64,000 bases of DNA, from the NCBI RefSeq assembly GCF_963676685.1, contig NC_092351.1, positions 38,306,733 through 38,370,732 on the forward strand, given 5' to 3'. Under the pieces are notes generated by a model. That model searched no databases and was not told the DNA's origin. It saw only the letters and a program-made list of their open reading frames with translations. The position numbers and the translations under genes are program-made. Positions 11,899 through 23,158 of the stretch are shown piece by piece (position 1 is the first letter of the stretch; every line of letters begins with the position of its first letter). The stretch is from Mytilus edulis (Eukaryota; Mollusca; Bivalvia; Mytilida; Mytilidae).

Positions 11899-12389
11899 CT
11901 AAAGAAAAGCGTAACACACTAGTATTAACATGATGAATATAAGTGCAATCATAGGTGCAATACCTTTGCAGGTACAAATTTAACTTGTGTTTATACTGAT
12001 TGTGATCTCTTTATATTCACCAATATTTCTAGAACGCCCTCTCCCAACCTATGCACCTAACCCGCTCCCTTTCCAAATAAGTCTGTTTTAAAAAATGATA
12101 AGAGAAAAAAACCGAAAAAGACATATATAACAAGTTTGACGCAGTTCTTAAGACACACATTTAAAAAAAAAAGATATACATATATATCTAAACGTATGAT
12201 TATATAAGTTGAAAGTAAGAATTATACATGTTGGCGTCTCGGATTACTAAAAGAATAAATTCCAAACAAATATTAAATACGAAGAATGCCGTCTGGTCTT
12301 TTTTCATTATACTAGTGGATATAGTTTTAGCTGTTTCATTAACGAGTCTTTCTATGATGTTTTTGCGATATATATTAACATTGCCATAT
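11899..12389. other. Intergenic, AT-rich
   Basis: No gene or recognised repeat is seen. The short open frames at about 12200-12450 lie on both strands and look like chance. Confidence 0.4.
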
Positions 12390-12660
12390 AAGTGGGAGGT
12401 TTGGCTTACCATACAACCAAGTTCAACCCTCGATTTTTCTTGATATCTCATTTTCAAGTCAGGAATGTGGCAGTTGTTATCAAATAGTTCGATTTTATGT
12501 GCTTTGGGGTTTATTTTTGTTGCAATTCAATGTTTCTGTTGTTCCTTTTTTCCCTCTTATAATTGATGTGTTTCCCTCAGTTTTAGTTTGTAACCCGTAA
12601 TTATTTTCTCTCAATCGATTAAAGAATTTTGAACAGCAGTATATAACTGTTGCCTTTATT
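12390..12660 (+). repeat. Dispersed repeat, diverged copy
   Basis: GTGGGAGGTTTGGCTTACC, TTTCCCTCAGTTTTAGTTTG and ACTGTTGCCTTTATT occur in the same order as in the better copy at 34020-34505. Confidence 0.7.
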
Positions 12661-13204
12661 GTAACGATATGTTGAGCTTAAACTGTATGTTACTTTCTCG
12701 TGTGTGTTAAAGGGAAAATTCACGATTTTTTACTTATGGTTTAAATATGTTCATTATGACATTATATATATATTCACAAAGTTTTATCGCTATATGTGCA
12801 GTAATAAAGGAGAAATTCAATAATTAATGAAAAAATATCAACTACTTCCTGTAGGTCGTGACGTTTTCTCCTGATTTTTGCATGCCGGGATTTAAAATAC
12901 AATCATTAAAAGTCTTGGTTTTTAATCATATTTTAACGTAATCGTAAGCGCGCCGATGACTTATGCTTTATCTAATAACCATCCGATAATAAGAAGATAA
13001 AACGCACAGACGTTCAATTGTACTCATTCGTGAGATAAATTATCTATGTTAAACGTATATATTCGAATTATGTTTGTAGACAACACAAAAAGTTATAAAT
13101 TTATTTTTAATAAATGCATTTTCGGACTGATAAGGTGAACAAATTAAAGTACAATAATCTGTAAAGACAATATGTTGGTGTACTCATGATTATTGACCTT
13201 TTAC

Positions 13205-13416
13205 TATCTCTGCTATGACTAGGTTTATACGATGTGTGTATTCACGGTTCTGTGGCAATACTCGTAGATGGCTTGTTGAAAGGTAAATTGTTATTTGCAC
13301 TTCGGTATTTAACCACGCCTCTAGGGCACACCTTGCCAGGTGTGACTGTCTATTCGGATCAGTGGGAGCATTTAATACACACATTAAAAATACATATTCA
13401 AGTTGGTGACAAATAA
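13205..13416 (+). pseudogene. Possible transposase fragment (IS1595/Merlin-like), weak
   Basis: A forward frame reads HTLPGVTVYSDQWE. This resembles the segment around the second catalytic Asp (PGTTxxSDxW) of ISXO2/Merlin-type DDE transposases. The expected following block (a VNHS-like motif) is not seen, and the upstream match is poor. It lies inside the TTAA-flanked candidate element. Chance similarity is possible. Confidence 0.3.
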
Positions 13417-13975
13417 AAATTGGTCGCCGTGGAATTATTTAATTATATTTGGTGCTATTATTTATTTGAATTCAAATAAGTTAATTTACTAAGAAATACA
13501 CAATTTTCGGTTAAAGACGGGAAACTTAATTCATATGTCAGAATGAAATGATATACAAGTCTTGTCCTTGATTTATGTCTCATAAAAAAGGGGGACTTAG
13601 AAATTAGAAATAGCTTTACTAAATCATTTTTATTTGTCTTTATTGGGCGAAAAAATGTACGAGAACACTTGCATTTAGACTTTTGAAAGCCATGTATTAA
13701 TTAATATATGAAACTATCTGAAGATAACTCTACCGAAGCGGAATATAATATGTACGAATAAAGAAAAAATACTTTTGTATTGGAATGGAATCGAAAAATT
13801 ACGAATAGATATTCTTTTCAAGTGTGAAAAACGTCAACCAAATTTATTCATAATCGGGAACGTCCTTATTAAAATCTGAGACTACTATAATAATCGTCGT
13901 CTCCAAACGTATATATATACATAAATAACTATTTGACCAACGATGTTTAAAATTAAAAGACAACGAATTTAATGT

Positions 13976-16084
13976 TATCATTCCCTATTTAGTGAATGTT
14001 ATTATAAGTCTGTTCAACTTCCAAGAATACCCCTAAAGCGGAAAAATATCCGACAAGCAGTTTATTCTTTAAATTGCTGTCATTGAATATCAAGAAAGAA
14101 AATAAATCCCGAAATTGATACTCAATAGTTTTCCTAGAAAATATTCACATCCCTTGGGGATTATTAGTGTACGTCCAGTTGCATATATTTTACATGAATG
14201 TTGGAACAATTGTGATGATGACGAATTTCGTCCTTTATTCGAGAACAATCTAATTGATATATAAATCTGTGAGTTTACTATGTTCTTAACTTCGATGAAC
14301 CAAAGCAAGTTATAAATTGACCTGTATTTAAATCAAATTGTTTCTTTTTTTTTCTTCTTCTTCTTTTGGTATACAATAGTCTATCGAATTCGTCGATTAC
14401 ATACTGTTGGCATACGTGGACTAGTCTATAATAATTTACAAAACTTTTACCACAATTTACACAAAATGTATGTTTCTTAATTATGTTCAATGTATACATG
14501 TATACATATTTTAAATTGCGCTACTGACTATAGTTCCGTAACTTTCTACCCAGGCGTATGTATACACGAATTGTCGACAAGTGCGCACATTTTTTTAAAT
14601 CAATAATTCTGGTATGTTCCAATCTGTCCTAAACTATTGACAATGAGTATATATTACATTTTCCCAAATTAACCCTTGGAAAAATATGTAAATAGATTTG
14701 TATTTCTTCAATTTTTTTTTTTTGTATTAATTTTTTTTTACAAATAATATTCTTTACACCAGAAATGTTATTTATAAACAAGCGTATGAGTTCAGTAATG
14801 ACTAGTATAAATATAACTTTCGGACACGCAAGACAAAAATGTATATTATACATGCACCTGATAGTTCAAAATGGAAAGTTATAAGTAACGGTCGTGTACA
14901 CTGATCAATACCTACAGAAGTGAAACGATGCATGAACTTGCAAGCCAGCCGGACAGGAAATCGATTGAATACCTGGACGTGTCACCTTACACCCCTTCCA
15001 ATACCTTTGGGAGTAATACCTTTAGCCATGCTATCATTCCCTATTTAGTGAATGTTATTATAAGTCTGTTCAACTTCCAAGAATACCCCTAAAGCGGAAA
15101 AATATCCGACAAGCAGTTTATTCTTTAAATTGCTGTCATTGAATATCAAGAAAGAAAATAAATCCCGAAATTGATACTCAATAGTTTTCCTAGAAAATAT
15201 TCACATTCCTTGGGGATTATTAGTGTACGTCCAGTTGCATATATTTTACATGAATGTTGGAACAATTGTGATGATGACGAATTTCGTCCTTTATTCGAGA
15301 ACAATTTAATTGATATATAAATCTGTGAGTTTACTATGTTCTTAACTTCGATGAACCAAAGCAAGTTATAAATTGACCTGTATTTAAATCAAATTGTTTC
15401 TTTTTTTTCTTCTTCTTCTTTTGGTATACAATAGTCTATCGAATTCGTTGATTACATACTGTTGGCATACGTTGACTAGTCTATTTACAAAACTTTTACC
15501 ACAATTTACACAAAATGTATGTTTCTTTCTTATGTTCAATGTATACATGTATACATATTTTAAATAGCGCTACTGACTATAGTTCCGTAACTTTCTACCA
15601 GGCGTATGTATACACGAATCGTCGACAAGTGCGCACATTTTTTTAGATCAATAATTCTGGTATGTTCCAATCTGTCCTAAACTATTGACAACGAGTATAT
15701 ATTACATTTTCCCAAATTAACCCTTGGAAAAATATGTAAATAGATTTGTATTTCTTCAATTTTTTTTTTTTTGTAAGTTATTTTTTTTTTTATAAATAAT
15801 ATTCTTTACACCAGAAATGTTATTTATAAACAAGCGTATGAGTTCAGTAATGACTAGTATATTATATCACTTTCGGACACGCAAGACAAAAATGTATATT
15901 ATACATGCACCTGATAGTTCAAAATGGAAAGTTATAAGTAACGGTCGTGTACACTGATCAATACCTACAGAAGTGAAACGATGCATGAACTTGCAAGCCC
16001 GCCGGACAGGAAATCGATTGAATACCTGGACGTGTCACCTTACACCCCTTCCAATACCTTTGGGAGTAATACCTTTAGCCATGC
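13976..16084. repeat. Tandem duplication, two units of about 1.05 kb
   Basis: Units are 13976-15031 and 15032-16084. They start at TATCATTCCCTATTTAGTG and end at ACCTTTAGCCATGC, and agree over nearly the whole length with scattered substitutions and small indels. Both carry the same minus-strand open frames, including a single C-x2-C finger-like frame at 14278-14499. That frame differs between units by a 6-base gap. High identity means the duplication is fairly recent. Confidence 0.9.
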
Positions 16085-16619
16085 TGGTGATCAGATGAGG
16101 GAAGATCCGAATTTATTTAAATAAAGTTTATTACTTGAAAGAATTATGAACGAATTAGATTTTCGAAAACAATTTCCACGGAACACTTATTTATCATTTT
16201 ATGATTTGAACTTGACTTTTTAACTAATTACAATATTATCAGTTTAAAAATAACAGACTATATGGTTATTTAAAAATATAAGACCATTTTCCGTATCAAG
16301 TTAGTCAGTCAGATAAAACAACCGTACGATTGACAAGATATCGACACGCAATTACGACTACATCGTTTACTGTAGTTTTGTTCCTTTGTGGTTTATTGAC
16401 ATATCGTGATTTTTCATCGGAGAAGGTGACAAGATGGCGGAGAGTAGAGAACTGATACTCAAAATTTAAAATCGATGGTGATCTCTTATTTAGCGGAATA
16501 AAACTTTAATATCTATAAATTTGAGCATTTTTATACAGAATGGACATAATATCAATTTTTGATTTTTTTGCGAAGTTTCCCTTTAAATAAACTCATCATA
16601 GATAACATGATTAATGTTT

Positions 16620-16835
16620 GTATTTACGCCAGACGCGCGTTTCGTCTACAAAAGACTCATGAGTGACGCTTCAACCCCAAAAAGTTAAAAAGGCCAAATT
16701 AAAGTACGAAGTTGAAGAGTATTGAGGACCAAATTCCTAGAAGTTTTTCCAAATACAGCTAAGGTAATCTATTCTTGAGGTAGAAATCCTAAAGTCTTGA
16801 CGAATATTGAATAAGGACAACATACTGGTAAAAAT
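16620..16835 (+). repeat. Dispersed repeat (family beginning with a CGCCAGACGCGC block)
   Basis: CGCCAGACGCGCGTTTCGTC, ACTCATGAGTGACGCT, GAAGAGTATTGAGGACC and AATACAGCTAAGGTAATC recur in this order at 32040-32265, 35755-35965 and 39058-39260. A reversed piece lies at 43870-43975. It has the length of a SINE, but no tRNA-like promoter was recognised. Confidence 0.8.
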
Positions 16836-16929
16836 CGCAATACAGACCGTACACAATTAATAAAATAACTAAAAAATTGTACATACTACGATTCTATCCT
16901 GTACAGGAGGCGTGTAAACCAGTACTGCC

Positions 16930-17790
16930 TCAACGGTAGTAGTCTAAAATATAAGTTTTGAGAGAGCGCCGCCGACTTATTGACGAGGCGTAAGAGCAGA
17001 TTTTACGTTCTCTACGCTTTATGCGCGCAATACGGTGTCGTCTAGCTGATTCGTCGCGATCACTATCTTTACAAATGAGTTTGGGTATTGTGGTGTTTTG
17101 CTTAGTGGAATGTCAAAACATTAGAGTGATTCTTTACTTGCATTTCCACAATATTTGTTCCGTGGTATTCTTCAAACTTCTTGGCAGTTATGTTTCTCTT
17201 AGGACGTGCCTATTTTTAGAAATTCGTCTGGTTCAATAGCGGGAATCAGCCCCTAAACCACTTTGTACATAAATATTAACTTCTAGCTTGTTCGTCTTGC
17301 AATTGTCTGGAGGTCTTGTAGTTCCAGTTGGGTAAGCATATTGGAGACACACCCGTCCTCTTTTGACTTGTAAACTATGGTGGTCAATCTTGCCGCTTGA
17401 CGTTGTATCCTTTCTAGCTTATTTATGTTTTTTACAGTGTAGGAGTCCCATACTACGACTCCATATTCCATCGTTGATCAACGAGCGAGATGTTGTATAA
17501 GCTGTTTTTTTTTTGCAATCTTGTGGGCAGTATTTCAAGTTTCTTCTTTAAAAGTCTAGTGTTGAATTTGCTTTCTTTGCCACGTTTAATATGTGTGTGG
17601 TCCATTTGAAGTCTCCCGAAATTTGTAGGCCTAGGTACGGGTTGTGCTTGACTTGTTGTGGTATGTGTCCATTTAAACTGTAGATTTTATGGCTTTTGAT
17701 TCTGATGCTTAGGATGTAGCATTTGTTGGCATTGAACCACATTCCCCAGTACATCCACAATGTACAAGCTTCTGACAAAATGGTGAAGCC
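16930..17790 (-). mobile_element. LINE 3' end, reverse-transcriptase C-terminal relic
   Basis: The minus strand encodes FNANKCYILSI, NPYLGLQISGDFKWTTHI, YGVVVWDSY, KLERIQRQAAR and, after shifts, QLDDTV. This is the post-palm region and C-terminus of a LINE RT, in the usual order. The catalytic YADD block is missing, so the copy is 5'-truncated. Related copies are at 55681-58460 and 59336-59720. Confidence 0.85.
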
Positions 17791-17814
17791 TTAGAACGAG
17801 TTATTTAAGAGTTA

Positions 17815-18510
17815 TCCCCTTTTCCCCTTCGCCATCCATTAGCGCCTGAACTGGGTAGCATAAGAGCCAATTTCAAGCTCGTCCCAATAAACACCTGCCT
17901 TAGTATATTGCACGTTTTACATGCTGAAAAAAAACTAGACCAAGTTGAGAGAATACCCTCAATTAGTTTTCCCTTTTGCGCAAAGAGTTTTTTTCTTGAT
18001 TCGTTAACCCCATCTGATAAGTTTGTGTGATCTTACAGTTAAACCTCGGTGATGTAGGCTGATCAATCATCATTCTTTATGTTAAAGTCACATCTTCAAA
18101 TGCCATCAATGTCTCTCACGCAGTCTTTGTTTCCTTTTCAAGCAATCAGAGAACCATATCACAACTGGTAAAGAAATGGATCACAATAAGTGTGTGTAAT
18201 CACTCATTGCCATGAGCATTTGAAAGGTCATTGATATATATTTATTCAAAGCTTTTTGTCCTCCCAAACACAATTCATAGTTCGTCTTTCCCTGTCACGG
18301 AATAGCGAAATAGTAATGACAGCATAATCAGTAACGACTATTCGAATCATGACTCGTGCAAGTTTGTGTTTCATTGCATCAGACACATGCACCATGATTC
18401 TATTGTCAGCCTCTTAATGTGAACATGGTGATAAACTTTAAATACATCTCGAGGTAGATAAGATAGAATATCCTGAGCATTTGTTATGAGAAGCAAAAGC
18501 TATATTTAGG
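17815..18510 (-). pseudogene. Inverted copy of a repetitive metazoan protein family (left arm)
   Basis: This is the reverse complement of the copy at 18560-19245. It keeps, with stops and shifts, the blocks LWIVFGRTKSFEYI-like, HFFTSCDMVL and MAFEDVT. They correspond to the LWxAFGxGKxFRYI, HAFTGCDTV and TWxxFxDVT blocks of a family of unknown function found in many copies in molluscs and cnidarians. The FTGCD-like segment survives here but is deleted in the right arm, so the two arms have decayed independently. Confidence 0.7.
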
Positions 18511-18559
18511 GGAAAGGGAATACACAGACGAATCCAGAGTCAAAACAAGATGACGAAAA

Positions 18560-19345
18560 TAAGAAAGAACTTTTAAGTTTTCATTCGCAACAGCTTGCTC
18601 AATAGATTTTGAGGAAAAAGTAGTTGTAGCAACAATTGCTCAGGATGTTCTGTGTTATCCACCACATAATGATTTTCAAGCTTAGCATCATGTTCACGTG
18701 AAGAGGCTGACACTTGAAACAAGATGTATGTGTATGATGCAGTAAATGACTCGAACAGTCGATACTGATGTTGTTGTCATTGCTGTTTCTCTTTTCAGTG
18801 ACATAGGAGCAGACAAACTTTGGCTTGCATTTGGAAGTGGAAAAAGCTTCAGATATATATCTACCCATGAGAGATTACACGTTTGCTGGAAAAGGAACTG
18901 CGTTGGTGACATGGATGGTGTTTAAAGATGTGACTTTATCATTTAGAATGATGATTGATCAGCCAACATCACCAGATATGGATTTGACAATGTCATTGAT
19001 AAAACGATACGTGTTTTTTTTTAAGATCGAACAAACTTATCAGATGGGGTTAACGAAGCAAGAAAAAAATGTGTTTTTGGAAGAGGAAATACTTATTGAG
19101 GCTATTCCCACGACTCCTGTCTAGTCTTTTCAGCAAGTAAAACGTGCAATATACCATGGCGGGTGCGAATGAGTAACAAGCTTGGTATTAGTTCCTATGC
19201 TAACTAGTCCATCGCTTATGAATGACGAAGGGGAAAATATGATCCATGGGAACCCTTTTTGACAACTCTTTGTGAGGCCACTTCATCTTACCAGGAGCTT
19301 AAACATTATAGATGTAAGATACAATACCACGATCTTTGTAAATTA
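18560..19345 (+). pseudogene. Copy of a repetitive metazoan protein family (right arm)
   Basis: Reading forward gives RTVDTDVVVIAVSLF at about 18750, then LWLAFGSGKSFRYI, TWMVFKDVTLSF, MIDQPTSPDM, GVNEARKK and IEAIPTTPV. After further shifts come KRAIYHGG and FxTTLCEATSSYQEL. The order matches a family of unknown function, often many copies per genome, that carries a conserved DTDVVVLA motif. About 60 bases are deleted between FRYI and the TWMVF block. Multiple frame changes make it a pseudogene. The family is recognised from motifs, and its function is not known to me. Confidence 0.75.
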
Positions 19346-19689
19346 TGAAAATAAGCTCTTCATTTGTGAATAAACATGTATCTGCGGCCATAAATAAGTC
19401 ATTCTAAAGATGTTTTAAAAGAACTTTAATGATTTTATTTTGTTTTAATCAATCTATCCAAAACTCTACATCGAATATATGGATTGAGTACTCAGCTTTT
19501 TAATTTACTACATATTGGGGTTTTTTCCGGAAGTGTTTATTTTGTATTTAAACATATAAAGCTGAATATAATTAGTGGTTTTTAGGATGACTTAAAGCCA
19601 AAAGTTTAATGACCAGCTAAAAAAATCATTTTATATACATTTTGAAAAAAGTTGAATATTAAAATGAAAAATTATCAATATTTCTACGT

Positions 19690-20990
19690 TCGCCATATTG
19701 GATATCACCGGAAGTAAGGATTTTAAAGACAAATGTCTTATACATTGTATTCATGAGAGGCATATAAAAAAGGTTCCTGCATAAAATAATGATAGCAGCA
19801 ATACTTTAAAACACATTTCAATTACCTTCCCTAAAAATAAGCTTATTCTACTACTATAAAGTAAAATCACAAAAATACTGAACTTAGAGGAAGATCAATT
19901 GGGAAAGTCCATAATCACATGGCAAAATCAGGTAACAAAACGCATCAAAAACGAATGGACAAAGAACTGTCATATTCCTGACTTGGTACAGGCATTTTCA
20001 AATGTAGAAAATGGTGGATTAAACCTGGTTCTATAGCGCTAACCCTCTCACTTTTGTAATGACAGTCTCATCAATTTCCGATATTTTTACATTGATGCGT
20101 TAAATAAACAGACACAATAAATATAATAGTCAAAATATGGGTACATCAGTCATCATCGTTTAACAATTTTAAAAAACACAAAAACATCTACTATCTACGA
20201 ACACATTTATTGAGTGTCTGACGTCAGAAAATTCTATACGTCACATAAATTTGTCGTTCAATGTGCGTACAAACAATTTTAAAATTTTCATGGGAATGTT
20301 AGCATACAGGGTTAAAAAATCAAAAGTATGTAAGAATAAATTTAAGAAATAGACCGAGATTTAAACTAGTCCAAAAGTTATATATAGAATTTATAAGAAT
20401 CCAAAAATAGTTAATACCACTACGCGATTGAATGATTTTGACGTTTGTAGTTCAACGTATATTGTAATTCATAATAGAAATATATCATAATGACATATAA
20501 TAGAACAATATCATACTGACGGGATCTTTTAAAGTACAGAGTCACGTTATAAGAACAAAAGAAATACAAAAAGTCGCAAATACAAAACAAACCACAAAAA
20601 AATGAAAGCCAATACAAACACATTGACGAGATGTATAAGTACCGAGCCACGTGAAACGGATATCACATGAAACCATTTAACAGTAAAAGTAATATTAATA
20701 ATAGAACAAAGACAAATGAAAGAACTATAAAACACGTTGTTAAGATGATAAACAACATCAGTACGAAGAATCTATACATCAAGACCATGTTGGATTTTAC
20801 CGGAAGTAGGGTTTTTGAAGACATCTTATCTATATCATTTATCCACAAGTAGTGCAAAACAAAGGTTTGTACCAATTATAATGATAGTAGCATGTTTATA
20901 TCACCTTTTCACATACTAGCCTTCGATATTGGGCTAATTTAAGTATGATGTCCACCATTTTGGATTTTACCGAAAGTGAGACATTTTTTT
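19690..20990. repeat. Diverged tandem repeat, about 165-bp unit, split by an insertion
   Basis: Units start with CCATATTGGATATCACCGGAAG at about 19690, a related block at 20785 and another at 20951. The 928-bp repeat at 19861-20788 lies between the first and second units. It looks as if that element landed in an existing array. Confidence 0.6.
19861..20788 (+). repeat. 928-bp dispersed repeat, copy 1
   Basis: It matches 29145-30087 nearly base for base and in the same orientation. It begins GTAAAATCACAAAAATACTG and ends CATCAAGACCAT, and sequences diverge at once outside both ends. The first 180 bases belong to the family at 10695-10915. No coding capacity is seen; the small minus-strand frames are low-complexity and hydrophobic. 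Confidence 0.85.
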
Positions 20991-21352
20991 CAAATGCCTC
21001 CCTATCTGAGATAAAAGAGAATTGGTTGAGGTAGGTCTATGCCAAATTTCATGCTTGTTCAGGATGTGCACAATTTTTCACAAAGCCGCCGTACTATTAC
21101 TTAAATTTTATCAGACAGCTTGTTAAGGAGTTTTTGAAGCAAACTTTTGAATATTTTGAAAATTTACCCTCACATTAGGTAGATATAATTATTAGGAACA
21201 TGTATGCCTTTGTCAGATTTGTTCTTCCTATATTGGTTATCTAATCGTTAATTCAATTCCTAAGTTTTACGGCTGGCAATCTGAGTAATGGGACTCAATG
21301 TACGTTGAATGCTTATATTAATATGATTGGGTTATTTTTTGTCTTTTTGTAG

Positions 21353-21579
21353 TACACCCCACCAATGTAGCACAAGTTCCAATTACAGAACCTAAAACAC
21401 GAGCGAGAACGGCAGAATCAATTTTCATAGCAGATAATGGAAAGTGTACATTTTGCAAACAAAGAGTTAAAATGAGAAATTTTTATAACTGCAGTCATCA
21501 AATATCATGTCAAAATTGTTTGATACAATTAGTAAGAAATGCATGCCCTATCTGTGCCACAGATGCACAAGAGCAGTAA
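21353..21579 (+). CDS. Terminal exon of a RING-finger protein
   Basis: The acceptor TTTTTGTAG precedes a 227-base open stretch ending in TAA. It encodes C-x2-C-x11-C-x-H-x3-C-x2-C-x8-C-x2-C (CTFC, then NCSH, SCQNC and ACPIC) and closes nine residues after the last Cys. This is a C3HC4 RING, so a role as an E3 ubiquitin ligase subunit is expected for the family. The exon enters in phase 1. I could not find its upstream exon in the 15 kb to the left. An ATG-less retrocopy fragment is an alternative, but the splice acceptor argues for a real terminal exon. Confidence 0.65.
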
Positions 21580-23158
21580 TTGTACGTTTTCATGAAATTA
21601 AAAATAAATGTTCTTTTTGAAATAATATTTTTTTATGATGCATCTTTTATCGATCCTTGTGTTTTTAATCCGGGTCATTAAATTGTATAATTTCAAACAG
21701 CCTGCAAAACATGGTACATTATTTGTCGTGAATTTTGATATGTTGGCATCGCTCATATATTTGTATAGGTTTTTTAGATAAAAGTGCCAAAATTGAATCC
21801 CAAAATAAGATGTTCGCAAAGAGTTTAATGCCAATGCTTTATTTTTGAGGATGTACATTCGTGAAATTTTTAAAAATCAAGAATTGATTCCATAAGTCGA
21901 AAGAGTATTAGTTAATGAACATAATAAGCTTAAGATACTAATAAAAAATCGGCAAATCATAAGACAGGAATTTCGGTAAATGACCTTTTATGAGCTATTG
22001 AAGTCTTATATAAAAAGCGAAATGTGTGTTATGGGGCAAAATATTATACCCTGTATAGTAGGAAAAAACAAGGAGTGATACATACGTATTCCTAAATCGC
22101 ACCTTTAAGTTTCTGCAACTTTTTTGAAGTAATGTGTGATACATGTAATATGTATATTCAAGACCATCAGAATTCATCTCATCAAGATGCTCATGACTCT
22201 TTTTGAAATTTAAACATGGAAAATTGTATCAACAGTTCTTCCTTCAAACTTTTAAAATTGTGTTACAACTGTCTCCCCCGTGCGCATTTTTATTTATATT
22301 ATGAGTCAAAAATTAAGTATTGAAATGGTAATTGTAAAATAAATGAAATGAGCAAAATCTATTATTGATTTCTCGTTATTTTTAGCTGAAAGCGAAGCAT
22401 TGCAATAGCATGATGTAGTTTTAAACTTAAATGTTAGTCAGTGCATTAAGTGTTTGTTTCCACAAACATATTAGTAGCTAGTTTTCTCGTTTAAATTGAT
22501 TTCATTTGTCATGTTGGGTCTTTTATAGCCGGATATAGTCTTGAATTCTTTTAATTGCAGTAGTTTTGGTCAGTCGTTTTGAAGATTAATAAATTGAATA
22601 AATTGTATATTCTAGACATAGTTTTACTCTATGATCTTGTCAAAATCTGTTGATGTACTAGCAGTCAAATTAGAAAAAAAACAAAAAAAAAAACCCGAAC
22701 AACATCAAAAGGAAGAAGAGGTTTTGGTTCACACATGACTAGTTATATTTGGCAAAGTTAAAGCACCTGCACCAACCCAGAAACCTATTGATGGTCTCTA
22801 ATTGTATCTCAGTTTTTTACTTACCAATGCAACACTGTGATTGTGATATATCTGTGTAAAATAATGTAATGTGATATGAATGCAATAGAGACAACTATCC
22901 ACCAAAAATCAAATGACGCGGGTGTTTAAAAGTTTATGGCTTTCAGCAATGTGCAAAGCCATTATGCGTAGCAAATTATAAAGGTCACGCTGACATAATG
23001 CCTACCTGATTGTGTAGCTAATAAACAAACGAAAAACGAGAGAAACGTGAATTCATAAAAAATTAAAATCGGATACAATCAAATAAATACTGTCAAAATC
23101 TGTATTTTAATCCTAGAGTTTTCAATATCAAATGATACGAAAAATTACATATGTTCAA
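21580..23158. other. Intergenic, between convergent gene ends
   Basis: This stretch separates the RING exon (+) from the last exon of the secreted-protein gene (-). It is AT-rich. A short repeat piece with TTGTCATGTTGGGTC lies at about 22480-22545. No gene is seen. Confidence 0.5.

Larger units (their letters stand above)
12711..16582. mobile_element. Candidate TTAA-flanked DNA transposon, non-autonomous, 3.87 kb
   Basis: TTAA at 12707-12710 is followed by AGGGAAAATTC. At the other end GAAGTTTCCCT is followed by TTAA at 16583-16586. The terminal bases are inverted repeats, and weaker inverted similarity (GTCGTGACGTTTTCTCC against a reversed TTGTCACCTTCTCC) reaches about 170 bases inward. A TTAA duplication suggests piggyBac-type insertion, but the TIR start is not the usual CCC. 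No intact transposase is present. The two ends could also belong to two separate insertions of one family. Confidence 0.45.

Noticed and set aside
14090-15364. Two similar minus-strand frames of 72 codons
   Set aside because: Their similarity follows from the 1.05-kb tandem duplication, not from selection. No domain is recognisable.
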